From assembly GCA_030039695.1 (NCBI GenBank), contig JASHVB010000803.1:1-19819 (forward strand): 19,819 nucleotides of DNA, read 5' to 3'. Origin of the DNA: Acetobacteraceae bacterium (GTDB lineage: Bacteria > Pseudomonadota > Alphaproteobacteria > Acetobacterales > Acetobacteraceae). The notes beneath the pieces were generated by a model, which worked only from the letters and a program-made list of their open reading frames with translations, searched no databases and was not told the origin of the DNA. Position 1 is the first letter of the stretch, and every line of letters starts with the position of its first letter. Below, piece after piece: positions 1 through 7,955 of this stretch. The position numbers and the translations under genes were made by a program.

Positions 1-996
1 CAGGCGCTTGCCCCGCTCGATGCGCTGGCGGCGAACCTGACGGACCGTGGCATTCCGCCTTCGCTGATGACGCTCGGCAAGCTAGGCACCGGGCAACAGA
101 TGTACATCCCGTGGATGCAGGCCACCTATTTCATGGTCGCGAACAAGAAGGCACTGCCGTATCTGCCGAAAGGCGCCAACCTCAATGCACTGAGTTACCG
201 CCAGCTCGCCGAATGGGCGGCGGCCATACATGCCAAAACCGGCCAGCGTCTCCTCGGCCTTCCTGCGGGACCGCAGGGGCTGATGCACCGGTTCATCGAA
301 GGCTTCCTGTACCCGTCCTATACGGGGGGTCTGGTCACTACCTTCCGAAGCCCAGCCGCCGATGCAATGTGGCGCGATTTCGCGGCCCTGTGGAAGGACG
401 TGAACCCGAATTCCACCCGCTATAATTTCATGCAGGAGCCATTGTTGTCGGGCGATGTTTGGATTGCGTTCGACCACGTCGCACGATTGCTCGACGCGCT
501 GCGCCAGAAACCCGACGACTTCGTTACATTTCCTGCGCCCGCCGGTCCGAAGGGACGTGGTTACATGCCCGTGCTCGCCGGACTCGCCGTCGCCAAGGAC
601 GCGCCCGACGCAAGCGGTGCCGCCGCGTTGATCAGTTACCTGACACAGCCTGCCACCCAGCTCGCGACCGAGAAGGCGGTCGGGTTCTTTCCAGTTGTGA
701 AAGTCACACCGCCGGCCGATCTCGATCCCGGCGTGAAGCTCGCCGCTGCGGCGATCGCTGCGACGGAAAGTGCAAAAGATGCGTTGCCGGCGCTGCTGCC
801 GGTGGGCCTCGGTACGCATGGCGGTGAGTTCGACAAGGCGATGATCGACACGTTCCAGCTCATCGTGCTGCACGGAGAGCAGCCGGCGGCGGCGCTGGCG
901 CGCCAGGCGCGGATTTTGCAGAAGATCCTCGACGCGGCGACGGCACCGTGCTGGGCACCAGATCCGCCGTCCAGCGGCGCCTGCCAGGTAAAGTGA
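1..996 (+). CDS. ABC transporter extracellular solute-binding protein (CUT1/sugar type), 5' partial
   Basis: This is the C-terminal 331 residues of a periplasmic substrate-binding protein. The frame is open from the first base, so the N-terminus and signal peptide lie upstream of the window. The visible part has the texture of the SBP_bac_1/8 fold of CUT1 importers: an aromatic-rich stretch (YIPWMQATYFMVANKKAL), a mid-protein segment with GDVWIAFDHVARLL followed by FPAPAGPKGRGYMP and LAGLAVAKDAP, and then a helix carrying the typical SYLTQPATQ. It would capture a sugar, polyol or similar solute and deliver it to the two permeases encoded downstream. The gene order binding protein, permease, permease, ATPase supports this. 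A gap of 138 bases separates it from the first permease. The substrate cannot be read from the sequence. Confidence 0.85.
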   Translation, partial: QALAPLDALAANLTDRGIPPSLMTLGKLGTGQQMYIPWMQATYFMVANKKALPYLPKGANLNALSYRQLAEWAAAIHAKTGQRLLGLPAGPQGLMHRFIEGFLYPSYTGGLVTTFRSPAADAMWRDFAALWKDVNPNSTRYNFMQEPLLSGDVWIAFDHVARLLDALRQKPDDFVTFPAPAGPKGRGYMPVLAGLAVAKDAPDASGAAALISYLTQPATQLATEKAVGFFPVVKVTPPADLDPGVKLAAAAIAATESAKDALPALLPVGLGTHGGEFDKAMIDTFQLIVLHGEQPAAALARQARILQKILDAATAPCWAPDPPSSGACQVK

Positions 997-1134
997 CCCT
1001 GGTGCTCTGCGGCCAGAAGCCACCGGATAGCGCACGGTTATGCCGACGATGGTCGCACATCGTCATGGCTCTTGAGTCTGCACCAGGTATGATGACGGCG
1101 CTGCGTCCACTTCATCATCGCCACGACCCCGCTC

Positions 1135-1983
1135 ATGCGCCGTAGCGCAGCCACCCCCTATCTGTTGATCGCGCCCGCAACCGCGTTGCTCGCGGTGTTG
1201 TTTGTGGCGCCGATGGTGCAGACCGTCACGACGGCATTCCGCGTCGATGGCTCGTTCTCTTTCGGCAACTTCGTTATCATGACGGGCGATATCAACTTCA
1301 ATGACGCCCTGATCAACACCTTCAAAGTGGTCCTGCTGGCGGTGCCGTTACAACTCGCGCTCGCACTCGGCATGGCCATGATGTTGCGCCATCTGAAGCA
1401 GGGCCGCGAAATCGTGATCTGGATCTGGTCGATTCCACTCGGCGTGTCTGATCTTGCCGCGGGTCTGGTCTGGCTGGCAATCCTCACCGATCGCGGATAT
1501 CTCAATACTATTCTGCTCCACCTCGGCATCATCGACGGCCCGCATAGTTGGCTGACCTACGAAACGCCAGTCTCGCTGCTGATTGCGATCGTGGTGGAAG
1601 AAGTCTGGCGCGCCTCGGCGATCGTGCTGGTGATTCTCGCCGCTGGCGTACAACTCGTGCCGAAGGAATACGCCGAGGCGGCCGACGTATTTGGCGCCTC
1701 GCCGTGGCAGCGCTTTATCTGGGTGATGCTGCCGCTGCTGCGTCCTTCGATCCAGACCGCATTGATCCTGCGCACCGTGCTGGCGTTCGAAATGTTTGCC
1801 ACCGTCCTGGCACTCGGCGGCCAGAACTTTCCGGTGCTGATGAGCCAGACCTTCAACGCGCAGTATTTCCAGCAGGACTATGGCACCGCCGCTGCTTACG
1901 CTGTGCTGGTGATGGCCATATCGATCGCCGCCACGCTGGTCTATCTCCGCCTGCTGCGCACGCCGGCGGAGCAATTGCCATGA
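1135..1983 (+). CDS. ABC transporter permease, MalF/UgpA-like (CUT1)
   Basis: Inner-membrane permease of 282 residues with about six hydrophobic segments. The first spans residues 8-30 and the last 255-275. The cytoplasmic loop that docks the ATPase is visible at residues 181-203 as EAADVFGASPWQRFIWVMLP, a good match to the EAA motif of binding-protein-dependent permeases. The first ATG after in-frame stops is at 1135; no earlier in-frame start exists between the upstream gene and this one, although the ribosome binding site is weak. It should pair with the second permease to form the heterodimeric channel. The stop codon overlaps an ATG (ATGATG), see the small ORF at 1983. Family membership is clear; the transported substrate is unknown. 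Confidence 0.9.
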   Translation: MRRSAATPYLLIAPATALLAVLFVAPMVQTVTTAFRVDGSFSFGNFVIMTGDINFNDALINTFKVVLLAVPLQLALALGMAMMLRHLKQGREIVIWIWSIPLGVSDLAAGLVWLAILTDRGYLNTILLHLGIIDGPHSWLTYETPVSLLIAIVVEEVWRASAIVLVILAAGVQLVPKEYAEAADVFGASPWQRFIWVMLPLLRPSIQTALILRTVLAFEMFATVLALGGQNFPVLMSQTFNAQYFQQDYGTAAAYAVLVMAISIAATLVYLRLLRTPAEQLP

Positions 1984-2021
1984 TGGCGTGGACAAGCCAG
2001 GCCACGGTGGCTGAGAAGTGA
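1983..2021 (+). CDS. possible 12-codon bridging ORF between the two permease genes
   Basis: A 12-residue reading frame (MAWTSQATVAEK) begins at an ATG that overlaps the stop of the first permease. It ends in a TGA that overlaps the GTG start of the second permease (GTGA). If translated, it would keep ribosomes moving through the 34-base gap and couple translation of the two channel subunits. It could equally be chance, because this frame is already open through much of the upstream gene. Nothing suggests that the peptide itself has a function. Confidence 0.2.
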   Translation: MAWTSQATVAEK

Positions 2022-2845
2022 CTTTGTTCCGGCACCCCCACATGACACTGCGACGCGCCATGTTCTCTGCCGGCGTAGCGACGCTGTGCGCCTGGGTGCT
2101 GGTACCAATTTACCTGATCGGTCTCGGCGCCATTGGCGGCGAGGCAACCATAAATGCCTGGCCGAAGCCATTCTGGCCCGTCATGTGGTCGCTGGCTGCA
2201 CTACGTCAGTTCATGAGCATAGCCGGCGTCTGGATGAGCGTGCTGTACAGTGTGGAGGCCGCAAGCCTCTGCATGCTGATCGCGATCTGCCTGGGCGCGC
2301 CGGCAGGCTACGCACTGGCTCGCTACCGCTTCCACGGCGCCACTGGATTCCGCTTGTTCGTCTTGCTGACCCGCGCCTTTCCTGTGGCAATCCTCGCATT
2401 GCCGCTGACGGTGACTTTGATCCGGTTGGGACTGTACGATTCGCCGATCGGCGTCGGGCTGATGCACAGCGTGCTTGCCATGCCCTTCGCCGTCCTGATC
2501 TCTGCCAGCCTGTTCCAGGCGATTCCGCGCGAACTCGAGGAGGCAGCCTGGATCTTCGGGTGCTCGGGCCCGTCGGCGTTCTTCCGTGTGGTCCTGCCAT
2601 TGGCCCTGCCCGGCATCGCCGCAACGGCGATCTTCGCCTTCGTCATCTCCTGGAACGAGGTGTTTGCCGCGTCAGTCCTGACGGTACGGCACAAGACGCT
2701 GACGGCATATCTGCTGACCGTGCTCTCCGAAAGCCCATTGCATACGCAATTCGCAGGCGGGTTCATCCTGATCGTGCCGTCGGTGTTGTTTATCCTATTG
2801 GTGCGTCGGCAATTGTTCAGCATGTGGGGCATCGCGAGTCGCTGA
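2018..2845 (+). CDS. ABC transporter permease, MalG-like (CUT1)
   Basis: Second inner-membrane permease, 275 residues if started at the GTG at 2018. Hydrophobic segments begin near residue 15, and the EAA coupling loop is at about residues 174-197 (ELEEAAWIFGCSGPSAFFR, then VVLPLALPG). This subunit is the MalG-type partner of the upstream permease. The GTG is chosen because it is preceded by a purine-rich GAGAA and overlaps the stop of a bridging frame; an ATG at 2042 (eight codons later) is the alternative and would give a more typical short N-terminus. The stop codon overlaps the ATPase start in a TGATG arrangement, indicating translational coupling within one operon. Confidence 0.9.
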   Translation: MTLFRHPHMTLRRAMFSAGVATLCAWVLVPIYLIGLGAIGGEATINAWPKPFWPVMWSLAALRQFMSIAGVWMSVLYSVEAASLCMLIAICLGAPAGYALARYRFHGATGFRLFVLLTRAFPVAILALPLTVTLIRLGLYDSPIGVGLMHSVLAMPFAVLISASLFQAIPRELEEAAWIFGCSGPSAFFRVVLPLALPGIAATAIFAFVISWNEVFAASVLTVRHKTLTAYLLTVLSESPLHTQFAGGFILIVPSVLFILLVRRQLFSMWGIASR

Positions 2846-3906
2846 TGGCCGAGATCGTCATAGATCATATCGGCATGCGCTTCGGCGGTAGTGTCGCGCT
2901 GGGGGATGTGTCGCTCACCGTCGCCGACGGCGAACTCCTCGCATTGCTCGGTCCGTCCGGCTGTGGCAAGACCACTTTGCTACGAATCATCGCCGGGCTT
3001 CAGACCGAGACGTCCGGTCGCGTGCTGATTGGCGGACGCGACATGACTGGCATACCGCCGCGCCGGCGCGGCCTGGCGATGGTGTTCCAGAACTATGCGG
3101 TGTTTCCGCACATGACAGTGCGCCAAAACATCGCGTTTGGGCTGCGCATGACTGGTGCGTCGACCGCACGGATCGAGCGTCAGGTTGCGCGGGCCGCCGG
3201 GCTGCTGCACATCGATGCACTGCTCGACCGCTATCCGGTGCAACTGTCCGGCGGCCAGCGGCAACGTGTTGCGGTGGCACGTGCCCTTGCGGTCGAGCCT
3301 GCCGTGCTGCTCATGGACGAACCGCTGTCGAATCTAGACGCGTTGCTGCGACTGGAAATGCGCGCCGAGCTGAAGACGGTGCTGCAGGAGGCCGGAACCA
3401 CCACACTGTACGTCACGCACGACCAGACCGAAGCGATGGGTCTGGCCGATCGCATCGCGGTGATGTCGCTCGGCCAAATCGAACAAGCCGCCCAGCCAAC
3501 GGAGATCTACCACCATCCGGCTACGCGCTTTGTCGCCGGTTTCCTGGGCAGCCCGCCGATGAATTTCCTCACGCTCAGCACGGCGGATGGCACGGCTGTG
3601 CTGGGGAACCTACGTCTCGTGGCGCCGCGCGGGCCGGTTGACGTGGTGCTGGGCATACGGCCGGAGGACCTGGAGCCGGTACAAGAAGAAGAGGGATTTG
3701 CTTTTACGGTGCAGGTGACCGAGCCACTCGGGTCGCACAATCTGTTGACGGGCCAGGCCGGGGATACGCTGCTGCGTGTCTCGGTGCCGCCGGATGTGCG
3801 GCCTCAGCATGGCGCGGTGCTGCATCTGCGACCGCACCCCGACCGCATGTCCTGGTTCGACGTGGCCAGCGGCGCCGCTTTGGCGGCTACGGCGTCAAGA
3901 TGGTGA
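2845..3906 (+). CDS. ABC transporter ATP-binding protein, MalK/UgpC-like with C-terminal TOBE-type domain
   Basis: Cytoplasmic ATPase of 353 residues that powers the CUT1 importer encoded just upstream. The nucleotide-binding domain has Walker A GPSGCGKTT at residues 36-44, Q-loop FQNY near 81-84, signature LSGGQRQR at 134-141, Walker B VLLMDEP at 154-160 and switch histidine in YVTHDQTEA near 189-197. Residues from about 235 onward form a regulatory domain with the MalK-type GIRPEDLE segment, as in sugar-importing ATPases. The ATG at 2845 overlaps the permease stop codon; the frame is open much further upstream, but the homology begins exactly here (MAEIVIDHIGMRFGG). It is the last gene of the operon. 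Confidence 0.93.
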   Translation: MAEIVIDHIGMRFGGSVALGDVSLTVADGELLALLGPSGCGKTTLLRIIAGLQTETSGRVLIGGRDMTGIPPRRRGLAMVFQNYAVFPHMTVRQNIAFGLRMTGASTARIERQVARAAGLLHIDALLDRYPVQLSGGQRQRVAVARALAVEPAVLLMDEPLSNLDALLRLEMRAELKTVLQEAGTTTLYVTHDQTEAMGLADRIAVMSLGQIEQAAQPTEIYHHPATRFVAGFLGSPPMNFLTLSTADGTAVLGNLRLVAPRGPVDVVLGIRPEDLEPVQEEEGFAFTVQVTEPLGSHNLLTGQAGDTLLRVSVPPDVRPQHGAVLHLRPHPDRMSWFDVASGAALAATASRW

Positions 3907-4463
3907 AGCAAGAACGCACGATGCCGCGTCCCAATAATCGCGACGGCTACGCCGCGCCGAGCCCGCGGAACGCTGCCTTGGGGTTTACCGGGTGATCTCA
4001 AGTCGATCCGACCGCTCTAAGCAAACGAAACGATGATTTTCGCCGGATCTCAGAATTCCTCGGGCTCTGGATAGGGCTATTGCGCCGTCGTGATCGCTCG
4101 CAGGGCAGGTGTGAGCGAGGCGTGGATCTCGATCCAATGCTGCTTGTCTTCCGGGATTGGCCCACGTAGGTCGCTCCGACCGGGCATTTCATCACGCAGG
4201 CGCCGCAGTCGACGCGGACCACCGGGTCGGTGTAACGGGCACTCCCGTGTCAAACCGTTTGGGCGTGACCCTGCTGCGAGCGCCTTGCTTCTGTCCCGCT
4301 TCGGCGCGAGACCGCCAGTGCCAGTGGAACGCGCCGAAGGACTGCGCGACAAAACCCAGGCGTGTGTGCGTCATCCGCGGTGCAGGACACCTTCATCGAA
4401 GCTTAACAAACAACGCGTCCCGCCTTTGCCATAGCAGGATCTTCGCAAATAGCTGAGGGTGGG
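3907..4463. other. intergenic region between the two transporter operons
   Basis: 557 bases with no intact gene. The middle contains the - strand ferredoxin remnant described separately. I found no convincing rho-independent terminator after the ATPase gene, and no clear Pho-box-like direct repeat ahead of the phosphonate transporter genes. Bases from about 4380 to 4463 are locally richer in A/T (AAGCTTAACAAACAACG) and are the likeliest place for the promoter of the downstream operon, but no good -35/-10 pair can be named. Confidence 0.4.
4077..4234 (-). pseudogene. frameshifted C-terminal remnant of an FdxA-like (4Fe-4S) ferredoxin
   Basis: Read on the - strand, one frame encodes DPVVRVDCGACVMKCPVGA, resembling the second iron-sulfur cluster region of bacterial seven-iron ferredoxins (CxxCxxCxxxCP), with the first cysteine position apparently replaced. 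Near 4160-4165 the match shifts frame by one base and continues as PIPEDKQHWIEIHASL to a stop at 4077-4079. This corresponds to the family's conserved tail (E-D-x-Q-H-[FW]-I-E-[LI]-N-A). No start codon or first cluster region is found upstream, where the first frame meets a TGA at 4250-4252. The original protein would have been a small cytoplasmic electron carrier. The frameshift, missing N-terminus and lost cysteine all point to a dead gene. Confidence 0.7.
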
Positions 4464-5267
4464 ATGCTAGCGGTAGAGGGTCTCAGTAAGACCTTTGGTG
4501 GGACGCACGCTGTTCAGGACGTGAGTTTGGCCGTTCCTGCGGGCCAATTCGTCGGTGTGATCGGCCGTTCGGGGGCTGGCAAGTCTACGCTCCTCCGCCT
4601 GATCAACCGCCTCGCCGAATCCAGTGGGGGCCGGATTGTGTGGCGGGATGTCGACGTGACGCGGCTTGCTGGTCGCGACCTGCGCGACTGGCGCCGGCGC
4701 TGCGCCATGATCTTCCAGCAGTTCAACCTGGTTGGCCGGCTCGATGTGCTGAACAACGTGCTTCTTGGCCGACTGGCTTACACCCCTTTTTGGCGGGCTG
4801 CGCTCAAGGCCTGGGCACGCGAGGATCGCAGCCTGGCGCTCGCCGCGCTCGATCAGTTCGACATGGCACCGCTTGCCTCACGTCGCGCCGATCACCTGTC
4901 CGGCGGCCAGCAGCAACGCGTCGCAATCTGCCGCGCGTTGATGCAAGAGCCGGAGATCATCCTCGCCGACGAACCGGTCGCCTCACTCGATCCGCGCAAT
5001 GCGCGGATCGTGATGGATGCGCTGCTGCGCATCAATCGCCATTTCGGGCTGACCGTGCTGTGCAATCTGCACTCGCTCGATCTGGCGCGCACCTACTGCG
5101 ATCGCTTGGTCGGTATGGCGAACGGCCGCGTCGTATTCGATGATGCACCCGCGATGCTCACGGATGTGGCTGCTCGCGACTTGTATGGGATCGAGGCCAA
5201 CGAAGTAATCGGAGCCGACCCCACCCCGATACCGGAAGCGCCCGGGGTCGCGCCGGCTCACGCGTAA
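4464..5267 (+). CDS. phnC: phosphonate ABC transporter ATP-binding protein PhnC
   Basis: Cytoplasmic ATPase of 267 residues that energises a phosphonate-type importer. Walker [10 protein letters not shown] lies at residues 34-42, Q-loop IFQQFNLV near 83-90, signature LSGGQQQR at 145-152, Walker B IILADEP at 165-171 and the switch histidine in NLHSLDLA at 201-208. FQQFNLV, the loop that follows ([12 protein letters not shown]) and the NLHSLDLA tail are characteristic of the PhnC subfamily and distinguish it from MalK-type ATPases. The start follows a purine-rich GAGGGTGGG. phnD begins 27 bases after its stop, with two phnE permeases following, which confirms the assignment. Whether the solute is a phosphonate, phosphite or another phosphorus compound is not decided by this gene. 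Confidence 0.92.
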   Translation: MLAVEGLSKTFGGTHAVQDVSLAVPAGQFVGVIGRSGAGKSTLLRLINRLAESSGGRIVWRDVDVTRLAGRDLRDWRRRCAMIFQQFNLVGRLDVLNNVLLGRLAYTPFWRAALKAWAREDRSLALAALDQFDMAPLASRRADHLSGGQQQRVAICRALMQEPEIILADEPVASLDPRNARIVMDALLRINRHFGLTVLCNLHSLDLARTYCDRLVGMANGRVVFDDAPAMLTDVAARDLYGIEANEVIGADPTPIPEAPGVAPAHA

Positions 5268-5294
5268 CCGACCAGGCATTCAGGGAGACCGCTG

Positions 5295-6227
5295 ATGATT
5301 CGCCGCCGCACCATGCTCGCCGGACTTACCAGCATCGTCGCCGCGCCTGCCGCCATGGCGCAGTCCTGGAAGAGCAGCTATCCGGAGCTGGTCTATGCCG
5401 TCGTGCCAGCCGAGAATGCATCTGGCGTGGTGAACCGGTTCACTCCGTTTACCGAATACCTAACCCGCGCGCTAGGAACCAAAGTGACACTGCGTGTCGC
5501 CAATGACTATGCCGCGGTGATCGAGGGGCAGCGCGCTGGCAACATCCATGTGGGCTATTACGGGCCGGCCTCGTTCGCGCGCGCGCGCATGACGGGCGTG
5601 CAGACCGATGCCTTCGTGATCGACGTGAACAGTGACGGCACCAAGGGCTATTATTCGGTGTTCTACGTCCGCGCCGATAGCCCGTATCATAACATCAAGG
5701 ACCTGAAGGGTAAGAATCTGGGGCTGGTCGATCCGAACTCGACCTCCGGTTACAATATGCCGATCTACACCCTGAGCAAGATGGGGATCGACGATGCCAA
5801 CGCGTATTTCAACAAAGTGCTGGTGACCGGCAGCCACGAGAATGCGGTGATCGCGGTCGCCGACAAGACGGTGGACGTATGCGCCAACTGGTGGAGCGCC
5901 GATGATGACTCCAACCTGACGCGCATGCTCAACAAGGGCATGCTGAAGAACGCTGATGGAAGTCCGATGAAGAAGCAGGACTTCCGCATCGTGCTCAAGT
6001 CCGCGCTGATTATCAACTCGCCCACCGCCTACCTGACCAGCCTCCCCCCAGACCTCAAGTCCGCGATCCGTGCCGCGTTTCTCAATGCCGCTACCGCTGA
6101 CAAAGCGGCATTCGATCGGCTCTCTGACGGGAAGAACCGTCCGTGGCAGCCGGTCGACAACTCGGCCTATAACGACACAATCAAGATGGTCGCTTTCGTT
6201 GACCACCTGCATCGCAAGGCGTCCTGA
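5295..6227 (+). CDS. phnD: phosphonate ABC transporter substrate-binding protein PhnD
   Basis: Exported binding protein of 310 residues. The N-terminus MIRRRTMLAGLTSIVAAPAAMA is a signal peptide with probable cleavage after AMA at residue 22. The twin arginines ahead of the hydrophobic core could make it a Tat substrate, but Sec is equally possible. The mature part has the PhnD-family order: ELVYAVVPAENASGVVNRFTPF, then FTEYLTRALGTKVTLRVAND, then the ligand-region signature NIHVGYYGPASFARAR, DLKGKNLGLVDPNSTSGYNMP, and a late NWWSADDDSN. It binds the phosphorus-containing ligand in the periplasm and passes it to the PhnE channel. A GGGAG ribosome binding site precedes the ATG. It lies seven bases before the next gene. 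Confidence 0.92.
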   Translation: MIRRRTMLAGLTSIVAAPAAMAQSWKSSYPELVYAVVPAENASGVVNRFTPFTEYLTRALGTKVTLRVANDYAAVIEGQRAGNIHVGYYGPASFARARMTGVQTDAFVIDVNSDGTKGYYSVFYVRADSPYHNIKDLKGKNLGLVDPNSTSGYNMPIYTLSKMGIDDANAYFNKVLVTGSHENAVIAVADKTVDVCANWWSADDDSNLTRMLNKGMLKNADGSPMKKQDFRIVLKSALIINSPTAYLTSLPPDLKSAIRAAFLNAATADKAAFDRLSDGKNRPWQPVDNSAYNDTIKMVAFVDHLHRKAS

Positions 6228-6234
6228 TTGTAGC

Positions 6235-7119
6235 GTGCAGCGTCTCATCCCGACCCTGCCGGAGCCGCAACGTGCCGCGCTCGCCGTCGCCTATTGCAGG
6301 GCGGTGGCGGCGCGACGGCGCCAGATACTGGCAGGCCTCGCGGTCTTCGTCCTCGCATTAGGCGTCGCCGTCGTCGGTGCGGAAGTGGACCCGGTGATGT
6401 TCTGGGCCAAACTCGGCAACTTCACCTCCTATTTCGACCGATTACTGACGCTCGATTCCGGCGGCCGGGTCTGGACCAATCCGGCCGACTGGTTCTGGGG
6501 ACTGCATCGCTGGCTGCGTCTGTTAGGCCAGACGGTGCTGATCGCCTATGTCGGGACCATGAGCGGCTTCGCGATCGCGTTCTGCGCGTGCTTCCTGGCA
6601 AGCCGTAACCTCATCGGCTCGGCCGTGCTGCGCATGACGGTGCGGCGGATACTGGAACTACTGCGCACCGTGCCTGACCTCGTGTTCGCAATGTTGTTCG
6701 TCGTGGCTTTTGGCCTCGGGCCCCTGCCTGGCGTACTTGCGCTGACGCTGCATTCCGCCGGGACGCTCGGAAAACTGTTTACCGAGGTGGTCGAGAGCAT
6801 CGACATGAATCCGGTCGAGGGCGTGGTCGCGTCCGGCGGCGGCTGGCTGGCGCGCGTGCGCTTCGGTGTCTTGCCGCAGGTGCTGTCCAACTTCGCGAGC
6901 TACACGCTGCTGCGGCTAGAGATCAACGTGCGGGGCGCCGCGGTCATCGGCTTCGTCGGCGCTGGTGGCATCGGCGAAGACCTGCTGATCGCAATCCGCA
7001 AGTTCTACTACCAGGACGTGAGTGCAATGCTGGTGCTCATCGTCATTTGCGTGATGCTGCTCGATATGATCTCGGAGCAGCTTCGCCATCGCCTTCTGGC
7101 ACTAGAGATCAGCCGGTGA
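6235..7119 (+). CDS. phnE: phosphonate ABC transporter permease PhnE (first copy)
   Basis: Inner-membrane permease of 294 residues, started at the GTG at 6235, seven bases after the phnD stop. The frame runs further upstream into phnD but has no sensible start there. The cytoplasmic N-terminus is followed by a membrane segment (ILAGLAVFVLALGVAVVGAEV), a periplasmic stretch with tryptophans, and the transport domain starting at WLRLLGQTVLIAYVGT. The PhnE-type signature is visible: RRILELLRTVPDLVFAMLF, then FTEVVESIDMNPVEGVVASG and the closing VIGFVGAGGIGEDL. Residues DMNPVEG-ASGG-RVRFGVLPQV form the ATPase-coupling loop. It overlaps the second permease by four bases (GTGA), so the two are probably translated together and form a heterodimer. 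Confidence 0.9.
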   Translation: MQRLIPTLPEPQRAALAVAYCRAVAARRRQILAGLAVFVLALGVAVVGAEVDPVMFWAKLGNFTSYFDRLLTLDSGGRVWTNPADWFWGLHRWLRLLGQTVLIAYVGTMSGFAIAFCACFLASRNLIGSAVLRMTVRRILELLRTVPDLVFAMLFVVAFGLGPLPGVLALTLHSAGTLGKLFTEVVESIDMNPVEGVVASGGGWLARVRFGVLPQVLSNFASYTLLRLEINVRGAAVIGFVGAGGIGEDLLIAIRKFYYQDVSAMLVLIVICVMLLDMISEQLRHRLLALEISR

Positions 7120-7955
7120 GCGAGCTTCGCACGCAGCTTCTTAACCATGCTACGGGACTGCCGCGGCTGCCACGAACGTACAGCCCGGTCGCCTTGGCGA
7201 TTGGCGCCGCGGTCTTAACGAGCTACCTCGCCGCACTGGTCGTGCTGGATGTCTCGCCCGAGCGCATCTTCGCTGGTCTGAATCGGTTCATCGGCATCGT
7301 CCTGCTAATGTTCCCGCCCTCGCCAGGTAGTGCTGGGCATTTCTGGACCTACCTCGGCGCACTCGGCCAGACGCTCGCCATTGCGTTTCTCGGCACGACG
7401 GCCGCTGCCACGCTCGCCCTGCCACTCGGCTTCGTCGCCGCACGCAATGTCGTCGCAGCCCGCATCGTGCACTTCCTGTCGCGCCGGGTGCTCGACTCGG
7501 TGCGTAGCGTCGATACGCTGATCTGGGCGCTGATCTGGATCAACGTCGTCGGCCTCGGTCCCTTCGCCGGCGCACTCGCCATCGCATCCACCGACTTCGC
7601 AGCGCTGGCCAAGCTGATGTCGGAGGCCATCGAGACCGCGGACCGGCGCCCCGTCGAAGGCGTGATTGCCGTTGGCGGTGGACCGCTCGCGGTTATCCGC
7701 TTCGGCCTGCTGCCGCAGGTACTGCCAATCTTTGCCAGCCAGGCGCTATACTTCTTCGAATCCAACACGCGCTCAGCCACCATCATCGGCATCGTGGGCG
7801 CCGGCGGCATCGGCCTATATCTGTCTGAAATGATCCGCGTGTTGGAGTGGCGCGAAGCCGCCTTCCTGATCCTGATGGTGCTAATCGCCGTCGCCGTGAT
7901 CGACGCAATTTCACGTCGGCTGCGTGCGGCCATTATCGGGAGGTCGTCCGCCTAG
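7116..7955 (+). CDS. phnE: phosphonate ABC transporter permease PhnE (second copy)
   Basis: Second PhnE-type permease, 279 residues from the GTG at 7116 that overlaps the stop of the first copy. Its first membrane segment is VALAIGAAVLTSYLAALVVLDV. The transport domain starts with FWTYLGALGQTLAIAFLGTT. It carries the same family signatures as the first copy: VLDSVRSVDTLIWALIWI, SEAIETADRRPVEGVIAVGG with RFGLLPQVLP, and SATIIGIVGAGGIGLYL. The two copies are clearly paralogous but diverged, the usual arrangement in phnCDE1E2 systems where each subunit fills half of the channel. It is the last recognisable gene of the operon; no C-P lyase, phosphonatase or phosphite dehydrogenase gene follows in the window. 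Confidence 0.9.
   Translation: MSELRTQLLNHATGLPRLPRTYSPVALAIGAAVLTSYLAALVVLDVSPERIFAGLNRFIGIVLLMFPPSPGSAGHFWTYLGALGQTLAIAFLGTTAAATLALPLGFVAARNVVAARIVHFLSRRVLDSVRSVDTLIWALIWINVVGLGPFAGALAIASTDFAALAKLMSEAIETADRRPVEGVIAVGGGPLAVIRFGLLPQVLPIFASQALYFFESNTRSATIIGIVGAGGIGLYLSEMIRVLEWREAAFLILMVLIAVAVIDAISRRLRAAIIGRSSA

Noticed and set aside
82..1035. Long - strand frame of 317 codons opposite the solute-binding protein
   Set aside because: It is a GC-driven antisense shadow; the + strand protein has family motifs and this one has none.
2086..2844. N-terminal extension of the MalK-like ATPase frame through the second permease gene
   Set aside because: The frame is open by chance; ATPase homology starts at the ATG at 2845, and the upstream codons encode arginine-rich sequence in the wrong frame of the permease.
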